Made by a program: the position numbers and the translations under genes. Shown piece by piece: positions 1 through 5,389 of a DNA stretch of 11,186 nucleotides. The notes below the pieces were generated by a model. The model saw only the letters and a list, made by a program, of their open reading frames with translations. It made no database searches and was not told where the DNA came from. Position 1 is the stretch's first letter; each line of letters begins with the position of its first letter. The stretch is from JAVBQF01 sp031549195 (GTDB lineage Bacteria > Bacillota_I > Bacilli_A > RF39 > UBA660), in NCBI GenBank assembly GCA_031549195.1, contig JAVBQF010000009.1, positions 1 to 11,186 of the forward strand, written 5' to 3'.

Positions 1-124
1 TGATTCAGAATATAATAAATATAAGAATAGATTAGATACTGAATTATCAGATGTCGAAAAAGAATATTTTAGATTATTAAATATTGAAGTAAAAAGTTTA
101 AGTGATAAGGAAGATAAAAAATAA
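1..124 (+). CDS. 3' end of an unidentified protein (partial, C-terminal 40 aa)
   Basis: An open frame enters from the left edge (first full codon at base 2) and stops at TAA 122-124. The visible 40 residues begin DSEYNKYKNRL and end in a charged, Lys/Asp-rich tail. They look helical and hydrophilic, with no membrane segment and no motif I recognise. The stop overlaps the start of the AAAGGAGG ribosome binding site of the next gene, whose ATG lies 12 bp further on, so the two genes are probably co-transcribed. Because the next gene is aminopropyltransferase-like, this could be another polyamine-related gene, but nothing in the fragment shows that. Confidence 0.6.
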   Translation, partial: DSEYNKYKNRLDTELSDVEKEYFRLLNIEVKSLSDKEDKK

Positions 125-136
125 AGGAGGAAAATT

Positions 137-1045
137 ATGGAAAATAACGAAATGAAATCAGATATAATTGAGAGTATGTTTACATCTATTATACCTGAAG
201 GTTTTTTTGGAGAACAATATTCTGAGGATGTAGCACTTATTTTTAAATCAGAGAATATTTTATTATCCACTAAAACAAAATATCAGAAAGTAGATATTAT
301 TAAAACAAAATATTGGGGGCAAATATTATTTTTAGATAATTTATTAATGAAAACAGAAAAAGATGGACATATAATAAATGAAATGATTGTGCATCCAATT
401 ATGATGACAGGTACTAAGAAAAAGAAGGCTCTAATTGTTGGAGGTGGAGAAGGATTTACTGCAACATTGTTATTAAAATATCCTTATATAGAACAAATAG
501 ATATAATAGATATAGATGGTGAATTCGTTGATATATGTAAAAAATATTATAAAGAACAAATGAAATGTTTAGATGATCCTAGAGTTAATTTAATAGTTAA
601 AGATGGACTTGAGTATATGCGAACAACTCAAGAAATATATGATGTAATATTTACTACCCCAACAGATCCATTAAGTTTATCTGATCCGCTGTTTGTAGAA
701 GAATATTATAAACTATGTTATAAGTGTCTTGCTGACGATGGTATTTATGAAACAGATGCTTACATGCCATTTTACAAGTATGGAAATATTGATTATGCCG
801 TGATTCAAAAGAATATGGCTAAGTTTTTCCCTATTTCTAAAATATATGTAGCAACAATTCCTACGTTTCCTGGAGGAATGTTTGCATTTGGTATTGCTTC
901 TAAAAAATATGATCCAATTGCAAATCAAGAAGAATTTGATTTTGAAATAGAAACAAAATATTATAATAAAGATATTCATAAATCAAGCTTTGTTTTGCCG
1001 CAATTTATGTTAGATAGAATTAAAGAAGAAAATTATAAAATATGA
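137..1045 (+). CDS. speE: Spermidine synthase-like aminopropyltransferase with altered active site
   Basis: This 302-aa protein has the overall plan of polyamine aminopropyltransferases, which move an aminopropyl group from decarboxylated AdoMet to putrescine in the cytosol. It has the N-terminal strand domain (GQILFLDN, residues 61-68; TEKD, 73-76; EMIVHP, 82-87), then a Rossmann core with GGGEG (102-106), DPRV and KDGLEYM (147-161), YDVIFTTPTDP (168-178), and the C-terminal TFPGG...ASKKYDP stretch. Several positions that are usually fixed differ. GGGDG is GGGEG (a variant known in thermospermine synthases), DSTDP reads TTPTDP so the first Asp is Thr174, the usual DEFIYHE reads DGHIINE, and LDG is LDN. 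The fold assignment is firm; the substrate is not, and the enzyme may use another amine or be inactive. The start is set by AAAGGAGG at 123-130. An intrinsic terminator follows the stop directly. Confidence 0.8.
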   Translation: MENNEMKSDIIESMFTSIIPEGFFGEQYSEDVALIFKSENILLSTKTKYQKVDIIKTKYWGQILFLDNLLMKTEKDGHIINEMIVHPIMMTGTKKKKALIVGGGEGFTATLLLKYPYIEQIDIIDIDGEFVDICKKYYKEQMKCLDDPRVNLIVKDGLEYMRTTQEIYDVIFTTPTDPLSLSDPLFVEEYYKLCYKCLADDGIYETDAYMPFYKYGNIDYAVIQKNMAKFFPISKIYVATIPTFPGGMFAFGIASKKYDPIANQEEFDFEIETKYYNKDIHKSSFVLPQFMLDRIKEENYKI

Positions 1046-1073
1046 AGAAACAATTAAATTTGTTTCTTTTTTT
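1045..1073 (+). terminator. Intrinsic terminator after the speE-like gene
   Basis: A 9-bp perfect stem (AAGAAACAA at 1045-1053 with TTGTTTCTT at 1060-1068) with a 6-nt loop runs into a T tract at 1067-1073. It starts on the last base of the TGA stop codon, so transcription of the upstream operon should largely end here. Confidence 0.85.
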
Positions 1074-1086
1074 GGAGGTGATTGAA

Positions 1087-1128
1087 ATGAAAGAGAAGGT
1101 GTCTAGAATATATACTAAAAATGATTAA
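1087..1128 (+). CDS. Possible 13-aa small ORF with a near-ideal Shine-Dalgarno
   Basis: ATG at 1087 opens MKEKVSRIYTKND and stops at 1126-1128. The upstream GGAGGTGATT (1074-1083) is an almost complete complement of the 16S rRNA tail, an unusually strong site for such a short frame. That site begins immediately after the T tract of the speE terminator, so it would be translated only on read-through RNA. The proposed left edge of the recombinase element (repeat at 1107-1132) falls inside this ORF. It may therefore be the beheaded start of a host gene, a leader peptide, or chance. Confidence 0.3.
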   Translation: MKEKVSRIYTKND

Positions 1129-1132
1129 TTTC
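1107..1132 (+). repeat. Candidate left attachment repeat (attL)
   Basis: This is the left copy of an imperfect direct repeat shared with 4203-4228. The common blocks are AATATATA and ATTAATnTC at identical spacing. It lies inside the 13-aa ORF at 1087-1128. It is supported by position and spacing, but weakened by the low sequence complexity. Confidence 0.35.
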
Positions 1133-1181
1133 TGAATTTGTATATATGAATAATCCTTTTATTACAATGAAATATTTAGTA

Positions 1182-1277
1182 ATATACTTGTAAAGTATAT
1201 AGATTTTGCAAGTGCAAAATCAGTTTGATATCATTACTTTGCTTATGAAATAAGGCAAAACTAATGTAATGATATCA
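1182..1277 (+). repeat. Array of three consecutive inverted repeats upstream of the RHH genes
   Basis: Three perfect dyads follow one another. ATATAC/GTATAT lies at 1182-1187 and 1195-1200. GATTTTGC/GCAAAATC lies at 1202-1209 and 1214-1221 with a 4-nt loop. A 12-bp stem TGATATCATTAC/GTAATGATATCA lies at 1226-1237 and 1266-1277, and encloses a second helix (TTTGC 1238-1242 with GCAAA 1255-1259, then TTAT with ATAA around a bulged G). Only a 6-nt ACTAAT bulge is left unpaired between the two helices. There is no ORF here. Possible roles are an mRNA leader for the downstream genes, a transfer origin, or a replication origin; the sequence alone does not decide. TATACT at 1183-1188 could be a -10 box, with only a weak TTACAA-like -35. 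Confidence 0.7.
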
Positions 1278-1284
1278 GCGTCTT

Positions 1285-1314
1285 ATCCTGCTTTTCTAAA
1301 GAGTGGGATTTTTT
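1285..1314 (+). terminator. Terminator-like hairpin (possible attenuator) before the RHH operon
   Basis: A 10-bp stem including G-T pairs (ATCCTGCTTT at 1285-1294 with AGAGTGGGAT at 1300-1309) and a 5-nt loop is followed by six T at 1309-1314. It lies 34 bp upstream of the first RHH start codon and directly after the hairpin array. If transcription starts within or left of the array, this would act as an attenuator. Confidence 0.65.
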
Positions 1315-1347
1315 AATGCAAAAATATATAAGAAAGAAGGAATGTAA

Positions 1348-1521
1348 ATGAAAGAATATTTAATAAGAATGAGACCAGAATTATTTGATAGGATTAAGCT
1401 ATATGCTAAGCACTATAATTGGACTATCAGATATACAATTATCAGATTTATAAAAATAGGATATGCTGAATGTATGAAAGATGAAACAGATTATTATGGA
1501 AAGGATAGATACAATGGATAA
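1348..1521 (+). CDS. Small ribbon-helix-helix-like DNA-binding protein (57 aa)
   Basis: ATG at 1348 follows AGAAGGAATG (1335-1344), a fair ribosome binding site. The product begins MKEYLIRMRPELFDRI. A short basic strand (YLIRMRP) is followed by two amphipathic helices (ELFDRIKLYAKHY, then TIRYTIIRFIKIGYAEC), the layout of Arc/MetJ-type ribbon-helix-helix repressors. RHH proteins bind operators as dimers. In mobile elements they often act as relaxosome accessory factors or as regulators of transfer and copy number. The 3' end overlaps the next gene: that gene's ATG is at 1514 and this stop is TAA 1519-1521. This indicates translational coupling. The family call rests on layout, not on a diagnostic residue. 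Confidence 0.6.
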   Translation: MKEYLIRMRPELFDRIKLYAKHYNWTIRYTIIRFIKIGYAECMKDETDYYGKDRYNG

Positions 1522-1852
1522 GAAAATACTATTAAAATTAGATTTAGAATTATATGAGGAAATAGTTAAATTGGCGAGTTTAAACAACAGGGATATTACA
1601 AAACAAATTAGATCCCTTTTAATGTCAGGAATGAATAATTATTATACTAATAAAAAGCTCGAAGAATTATTTGTTATGTTAAAAGATATAAAGGATTTTC
1701 AAATTAATACAGTGGGGATAAGCAAGTTTACCAAAGACTTACTTATTCAAATATATAGTGATTTAAGCTTTACATACACAATTGCTCCAAAAGATTCTGT
1801 ATGTTATCAAAGATTCCTACAAAATAGGAAGAAAGATAGGTTTAATGACTGA
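1514..1852 (+). CDS. Second ribbon-helix-helix-like protein (112 aa)
   Basis: I place the start at ATG 1514 because GGAAAGGA lies just upstream (1499-1506) and the N-terminus MDKKILLKLDLELYEEIV then matches a ribbon-helix-helix strand. An in-frame ATG at 1481 has no ribosome binding site and lies wholly inside the preceding gene. After the strand come two helices (LYEEIVKLASLNNR and TKQIRSLLMSGMNNYY). A longer helical C-terminal extension (KLEELFVMLKDIKDFQ onward, about residues 50-110) could mediate dimerisation or contact a partner. It overlaps the first RHH gene by 8 bp and the next gene by another 8 bp. A paired set of RHH proteins beside an inverted-repeat array would fit relaxosome or operator binding; this is inference. 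Confidence 0.65.
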   Translation: MDKKILLKLDLELYEEIVKLASLNNRDITKQIRSLLMSGMNNYYTNKKLEELFVMLKDIKDFQINTVGISKFTKDLLIQIYSDLSFTYTIAPKDSVCYQRFLQNRKKDRFND

Positions 1853-2372
1853 ATACATGATGATATATGCAAATATTTCTAAGAGTATTTATAGTAATAA
1901 AAGTTTGAGTGCTTTAGATAAATTGATTTATGAAAGAATAACTGCACTTACTCATAAAGATGGTTACTGCTATGCGACTAATGAATATATTGCAAATATT
2001 TATGGTGTTAAGAAAAATACTGTTTCAGCATCTATTAATAAAATGGTGAAGCAGAAATTATTAAAATCAAAGATGGTGAAAGAGGGTACCAACAATACAA
2101 AAAGGTACTTATATTTATCTAATGATGTATATGATAAAAATAGGAGGGGTATTGCTTATTCAAGTGATACTCCTATCCCATATATAAATGACCATAATAA
2201 TAAGATAAATAATAAAAAGAATAATAAAATAATAGATTCTATTTATTACAAAGATGAAGATGGTAATGAGTATTGGCATGGTGAACTTATTAAGTCTAAT
2301 CCTCTAACAGAAGAAGAACAACAAGAAATGGATGACCTACTAAAAGAATTTAGGGAAGGAAAAGAAGAATAA
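1845..2372 (+). CDS. Winged helix-turn-helix protein, replication-initiator-like (175 aa)
   Basis: ATG at 1845 overlaps the preceding stop as ATGACTGA (1845-1852), and AGGAAGAAAGATAGGT lies just before it. Residues 21-95 resemble the helix-turn-helix domain (HTH_36 type) common in initiator or regulatory proteins of plasmids and integrative elements: SALDKLIYERI, then a GYCYAT turn, YIANIYGVKKNTVSASINKM as the HTH, and a basic wing ending KRYLYL. From about residue 113 there is a low-complexity Asn/Lys linker, and the C-terminal 45 residues are acidic (EEEQQEMDDLLKEF). It is cytosolic and DNA-binding by inference. The last codons and the TAA stop are embedded in the 5' arm of a terminator stem, so this gene closes the three-gene operon. 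Confidence 0.65.
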   Translation: MTEYMMIYANISKSIYSNKSLSALDKLIYERITALTHKDGYCYATNEYIANIYGVKKNTVSASINKMVKQKLLKSKMVKEGTNNTKRYLYLSNDVYDKNRRGIAYSSDTPIPYINDHNNKINNKKNNKIIDSIYYKDEDGNEYWHGELIKSNPLTEEEQQEMDDLLKEFREGKEE

Positions 2373-2398
2373 TGTTGGACATACATTGTTCTTTTTTT
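2365..2398 (+). terminator. Intrinsic terminator overlapping the HTH gene stop codon
   Basis: An 11-bp stem (AAGAATAATGT at 2365-2375 with ACATTGTTCTT at 2383-2393, one T-G pair) with a 7-nt loop is followed by T at 2392-2398. The TAA stop (2370-2372) sits within the 5' arm, so terminating ribosomes could affect folding. The recombinase unit downstream is therefore probably transcribed separately. Confidence 0.8.
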
Positions 2399-2434
2399 CA
2401 TATTTTCTAATATTTTTAATTGAGGGGATTATCT

Positions 2435-2590
2435 ATGAAAAGAAAGAGTAGTAGAGAGTATAAAATCAACTATCATTTTAATAAAAATAATGGTATTGAA
2501 CTTAATAAAATATTAGAAATAAGTTTTAAAGAATATATTAGAAAAACAAAAAAATTGGATGATTTGCAAAAACACAAAGTTTTAGTATAA
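2435..2590 (+). CDS. Small recombinase-associated protein of unknown function (51 aa)
   Basis: ATG at 2435 is preceded by TGAGGGGA (2421-2428) at good spacing. The 51-aa product (MKRKSSREYKINYHFNK...) has a basic N-terminus, a strand-like YKINYHF segment and one amphipathic helix (LNKILEISFKEYIRKT), with net positive charge. It ends 48 bp before the recombinase start, so the two are likely co-transcribed. Short basic proteins just upstream of large serine recombinases are common in integrative elements, and some act as recombination directionality factors (excisionases). That role is possible here but unproven; I recognise no named family. Confidence 0.6.
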   Translation: MKRKSSREYKINYHFNKNNGIELNKILEISFKEYIRKTKKLDDLQKHKVLV

Positions 2591-2638
2591 AATGTATTTG
2601 TGCTACTTGTGAATTATTCCAAAAAAGGAGGTGGAAAA

Positions 2639-4204
2639 TTGGGAATTATTTACAAATGTGGAAGTTATAATCGTTTATCGAAAGAAGATTTAATAAGAAA
2701 AGATGAAAGTTCTAGTATTTCCAGTCAAAAACTAATTATAAAGTCTTTTGCTAATTTTAATAATTTAGAGATTGTAGAAGAATATGTTGATGATGGCTTT
2801 ACAGGAGCTAACTTTGATAGACCAGACTTTAATAGAATGTTTGATGATATTGAATTAGGCAGGATTAACTGTGTTATTACAAAAGACTTATCAAGGCTTG
2901 GCAGAGATTATATTGACACAGGTTATTACTTAGAACGATACTTTCCTAAAATGAATGTAAGATATATTGCTATTAATGATGGGTATGATTCTAATGTAGG
3001 AGATTCTATGTTAGGTATTAGACTAGGCGTTAATGATCTATATTTAAGAGATACTTCTAGAAAGATTAAAGGCTCATTTAAGGCTAAACAGGAGCAAGGC
3101 TTATATATTGGCTCATTTCCTTGTTATGGTTATAAGAAAGACTTAAATGATAATCATAAACTAGTTATTGATGAAGAAGTAAGTAATATAGTTAAAAAGA
3201 TATTTAATATGGCTGATGAGAATAAAGGACCGGGTGCAATTGCACGTGAATTAACCAGACTTAAAATACCAATACCAGCAGTTTATAAAAATGAGCCTAG
3301 AGCTAAACTAATAACTACTAATGATGGTAAAGGAGTATGGAGACATCAAACAGTATCATCAATTCTAACAAGTGAAATGTATATTGGAAATATGGTTCAA
3401 AATACTTATAATAAGATAAGTTATAATTCTAAGAAGTTAAGGAAAGTTGCAAAAGATAATTATGTAGTTGTAGAAAATACACACGAAGCTATAATAGATA
3501 AAGATTTGTTTTATAGAGTCGGGGGAAAATTAAAGAAGAAAACTAGAACTCCTAAAACTAAAATATATTACTTGTTTATTGGACTTCTTAAATGTAAAGA
3601 CTGTGGTAGAGGAATATCCGTAACAAAAAAGAAAACTAAAACAACCAATTATCTTTATACTTGTTGCAATAGATATACAATTACATCAAGTGTTAAAGAA
3701 TGTAGTCCTCACAGGGTTAATTACACCTTATTAGAGGCTGATATCTTAGAATTTATAAAAGAGTTAGGTAAATCATTTGTTAATCAATATGATAGTAAAA
3801 CACTACTTAATGATAGTCTTAAACTTATTAATAAGCAGGAATCAGATATTTTAGAAGAAATAAAAGGAATTGATATTAGTATTAGTAAGAATGAGGATAT
3901 TATAAAGAAGATTTATAATGATCGCTTAGAAGATATTATTACACCAGATAACTTTAAAATGCTTTCTGTTAAGTATGAACAAATAATAAAAGAGTTAAAA
4001 GAACAAAGAGAAGATTTAGAAGATAAAATAACTAATATTAAATTTAAAAATAATAGTAATGATTATAACAAATGTAAAAAGATTATGAATGAATATTTAA
4101 GTTTAAAAAATCCTAGTAAGGAATTAATAAATAGGATTATTGATAGAATAGAAATAGATGAAGATAAAAATATAGATGTTTATTTTAAGTTAAAACCACT
4201 TTAA
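2639..4204 (+). CDS. Large serine recombinase, TndX/TnpX-like (521 aa)
   Basis: A site-specific recombinase that cuts and rejoins element and target DNA through a phosphoserine link. I choose TTG 2639 because AAAAGGAGGTGG (2623-2634) lies at correct spacing. A GTG at 2600 in frame has no such site. The catalytic domain shows YNRLSKED with nucleophile Ser14, SSSISSQ, and DLSRLGRDYIDTG (83-95) with the conserved arginines, so it looks active. A recombinase domain follows (GSFPCYGYKKD onward, near residues 157-290), then a zinc ribbon (Cys319, Cys322, Cys342 or Cys343, Cys355), and a coiled coil at about 392-467 (LLNDSLKLINKQESDIL...). The length is close to TndX of Tn5397 as I recall it. It ends at the proposed right border of the element, the usual place for this gene. 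No frame damage is seen. Confidence 0.93.
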   Translation: MGIIYKCGSYNRLSKEDLIRKDESSSISSQKLIIKSFANFNNLEIVEEYVDDGFTGANFDRPDFNRMFDDIELGRINCVITKDLSRLGRDYIDTGYYLERYFPKMNVRYIAINDGYDSNVGDSMLGIRLGVNDLYLRDTSRKIKGSFKAKQEQGLYIGSFPCYGYKKDLNDNHKLVIDEEVSNIVKKIFNMADENKGPGAIARELTRLKIPIPAVYKNEPRAKLITTNDGKGVWRHQTVSSILTSEMYIGNMVQNTYNKISYNSKKLRKVAKDNYVVVENTHEAIIDKDLFYRVGGKLKKKTRTPKTKIYYLFIGLLKCKDCGRGISVTKKKTKTTNYLYTCCNRYTITSSVKECSPHRVNYTLLEADILEFIKELGKSFVNQYDSKTLLNDSLKLINKQESDILEEIKGIDISISKNEDIIKKIYNDRLEDIITPDNFKMLSVKYEQIIKELKEQREDLEDKITNIKFKNNSNDYNKCKKIMNEYLSLKNPSKELINRIIDRIEIDEDKNIDVYFKLKPL

Positions 4205-4215
4205 TATATAGTGGT
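4195..4215 (+). repeat. Inverted repeat at the end of the recombinase gene
   Basis: ACCACT (4195-4200) and AGTGGT (4210-4215) form a 6-bp dyad around a 9-nt AT-rich centre and straddle the TAA stop at 4202-4204. There is no T tract, so it is a poor terminator. Serine recombinase attachment sites are imperfect dyads, and this dyad overlaps the candidate right repeat, so part of an att site is plausible. Confidence 0.4.
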
Positions 4216-4228
4216 ATAAATTAATATC
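4203..4228 (+). repeat. Candidate right attachment repeat (attR)
   Basis: This is the right copy of the imperfect direct repeat also found at 1107-1132, with AATATATA at 4203-4210 and ATTAATATC at 4220-4228. It begins at the recombinase stop codon and ends at the stop codon of the reverse 32-aa ORF (4227-4229). Confidence 0.35.
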
Positions 4229-4325
4229 AATAACGCCTAGTTACAGGAGTAACTCTTCCATTTTTATCATATGGTGGTTCCAGTTTATTGACAACACTCA
4301 TATCTGTGGGAATATTAATAAACAT
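4227..4325 (-). CDS. Possible 32-aa reverse-strand ORF of unknown function
   Basis: On the minus strand ATG at 4325-4323 opens a 32-residue frame, with a second possible Met at residue 9, and stops at TGA 4229-4227. Its composition is protein-like and unlike random AT-rich translation: it contains NKLEPPYDKNGRVTP and ends VTRRY, rich in Pro, Arg and Val. There is no clear Shine-Dalgarno, and a stop lies 15 bp upstream. It may be a small gene, the relic of a gene disrupted by the element, or chance. I do not recognise the family. Confidence 0.3.
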   Translation of the reverse strand: MFINIPTDMSVVNKLEPPYDKNGRVTPVTRRY

Positions 4326-4368
4326 AAGTAAAACAAATCAATAATTAAGATTGAAAGTTAAAAACATA

Positions 4369-4397
4369 TCGACAAACTCATCTATTATTAATATAAT
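4369..4397 (+). promoter_or_regulatory. Sigma-A type promoter for NAD kinase
   Basis: TCGACA at 4369-4374 and a perfect TATAAT at 4392-4397 are separated by 17 bp. The -10 ends 56 bp before the nadK start codon, and no other gene lies between. Confidence 0.7.
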
Positions 4398-4453
4398 GTT
4401 AATAAGAAAGTAGTTGCTGTGCTCTGGATTTATATTTAAAAGAAAGTGATAAT

Positions 4454-5254
4454 ATGGGAAAGATTAATAAAATAAGAATATATGCAAATGATAATGATAG
4501 TTCACTTAATGCTTTAGATGTACTGACTAGTAAACTATTAGAAAATAATTTTGAAATAGTTAATAATAATGAAGATTTATCTATAGCAATAGGAGGAGAT
4601 GGCTCTTTCCTTCGCATGATTAAATCTTGTAGTTATAGTAGTGATTTAATTTATGTAGGAGTTAATGCAGGAACACTTGGATTCTTACAAGAAATTAAAA
4701 TAGAAGATATAGATATGTTTATATCTTCGTTAAATAATAATACATATAAGATAGAAAATATTGGAATACAAGAGACTACAATTACTACCGAAGACGATAT
4801 ATATAGTTATTATACTTTAAATGAGATATTGATAAGAGAAAAAGAATTGAATACAGCAATGCTCGATATTTTGGTGGATGATGCTCCTCTTGAAAGATTT
4901 GTTGGGGATGGATTGTTAATTGCGACATCAGTTGGTTCGACTGCGTATAACATGAGTTTTGGTGGAAGTATTGTTTATAATAGTTTACATACACTTCAAA
5001 TAACACCAATTGCCCCACTTAATAGTAAAGCATATAGAAATTTACTTAATTCTTTAATAATACCAGAAAGTATAGTAATAGAGATAAAACCTAATAAAAA
5101 TAAAAACTCATTAATTATAAGTATTGATGGTGATAATAAAATATTTGATAATGTCAAATCTATAAAAACAGTAGTATTATCTAAAAGAATTAAATGCCTA
5201 AGATTAGAAAATTATAATTTTTTTGATAAGATTAATGATAAGTTTTTAAATTAA
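4454..5254 (+). CDS. nadK: NAD kinase
   Basis: Cytosolic enzyme that phosphorylates NAD to NADP using ATP or polyphosphate, the only de novo source of NADP. The 266-aa product carries the family signatures in order: IAIGGDGSFLRM (45-56, with the catalytic GGDG Asp at 49), NAGTLGFLQ (71-79), TLNEILI with the NE pair (123-124), and DGLLIATSVGSTAY (152-165, the usual TPTGSTAY with TP replaced by SV). The MSFGGSIV and TPIAP stretches follow. The length is normal for bacterial NadK. The ATG is preceded only by a modest GAAAGTGATA site. It has its own promoter and terminator, so it appears monocistronic. The upstream neighbour is the end of the recombinase element. Confidence 0.93.
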   Translation: MGKINKIRIYANDNDSSLNALDVLTSKLLENNFEIVNNNEDLSIAIGGDGSFLRMIKSCSYSSDLIYVGVNAGTLGFLQEIKIEDIDMFISSLNNNTYKIENIGIQETTITTEDDIYSYYTLNEILIREKELNTAMLDILVDDAPLERFVGDGLLIATSVGSTAYNMSFGGSIVYNSLHTLQITPIAPLNSKAYRNLLNSLIIPESIVIEIKPNKNKNSLIISIDGDNKIFDNVKSIKTVVLSKRIKCLRLENYNFFDKINDKFLN

Positions 5255-5264
5255 GAGTATTTAG

Positions 5265-5299
5265 AAGAATATATGATAACTTATCAAATATTCTTTTTT
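5265..5299 (+). terminator. Intrinsic terminator after nadK
   Basis: A stem AAGAATAT (5265-5272) with ATATTCTT (5288-5295) and an inner TGATA/TATCA helix (5274-5278 with 5282-5286), interrupted by one A-A mismatch and closed by a 3-nt loop, runs into T at 5294-5299. The stop codon is 10 bp upstream. Confidence 0.85.
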
Positions 5300-5389
5300 A
5301 TATTTTCTGATGCAAGAAGTAAACCCTTTTCTTTTTTCAATATTTGTGTTATTATAGCAAATAAATATATTTAATTGGGAGGTAACATT

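Larger units (their letters stand above)
1107..4228 (+). mobile_element. Probable 3.1 kb integrated element driven by a large serine recombinase
   Basis: The block between speE and nadK contains only genes typical of integrative elements: two ribbon-helix-helix proteins, a winged-HTH protein, a 51-aa protein and a TndX/TnpX-like recombinase at the right edge. Both proposed edges carry AATATATA followed 9 bases later by ATTAATnTC (left 1107-1114 and 1124-1132; right 4203-4210 and 4220-4228), an imperfect direct repeat matching 18 of 26 bases. Direct repeats of this kind could be the attL and attR of the recombinase. The match is AT-rich, so exact borders are uncertain. No relaxase, coupling protein or cargo gene is visible, so the element would need helper functions to transfer. 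Confidence 0.55.

Noticed and set aside
713..979. 88-aa reverse-strand open frame inside the speE-like gene
   Set aside because: It is antisense to a clearly conserved coding frame, is dominated by Ile, Phe, Cys and Lys typical of AT-rich shadows, and has no ribosome binding site.
1182..1277. Inverted-repeat array as a CRISPR array
   Set aside because: The dyads differ in sequence and spacing; there is no recurring direct repeat with spacers and no cas gene.
1481..1513. Upstream ATG extending the second RHH gene by 11 residues
   Set aside because: No ribosome binding site precedes it, and the added residues break the short N-terminal strand expected of the family.
2600..2638. GTG start adding 13 residues to the recombinase
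   Set aside because: It lacks a ribosome binding site, and the added stretch contains the AAGGAGGTGG that serves the TTG at 2639.
4288..4316. Perfect TTGACA at 4288-4293 as a second nadK promoter
   Set aside because: The -10 at 17 bp is AATATT, a poor match, and the TCGACA/TATAAT pair at 4369-4397 is nearer to the gene and better.
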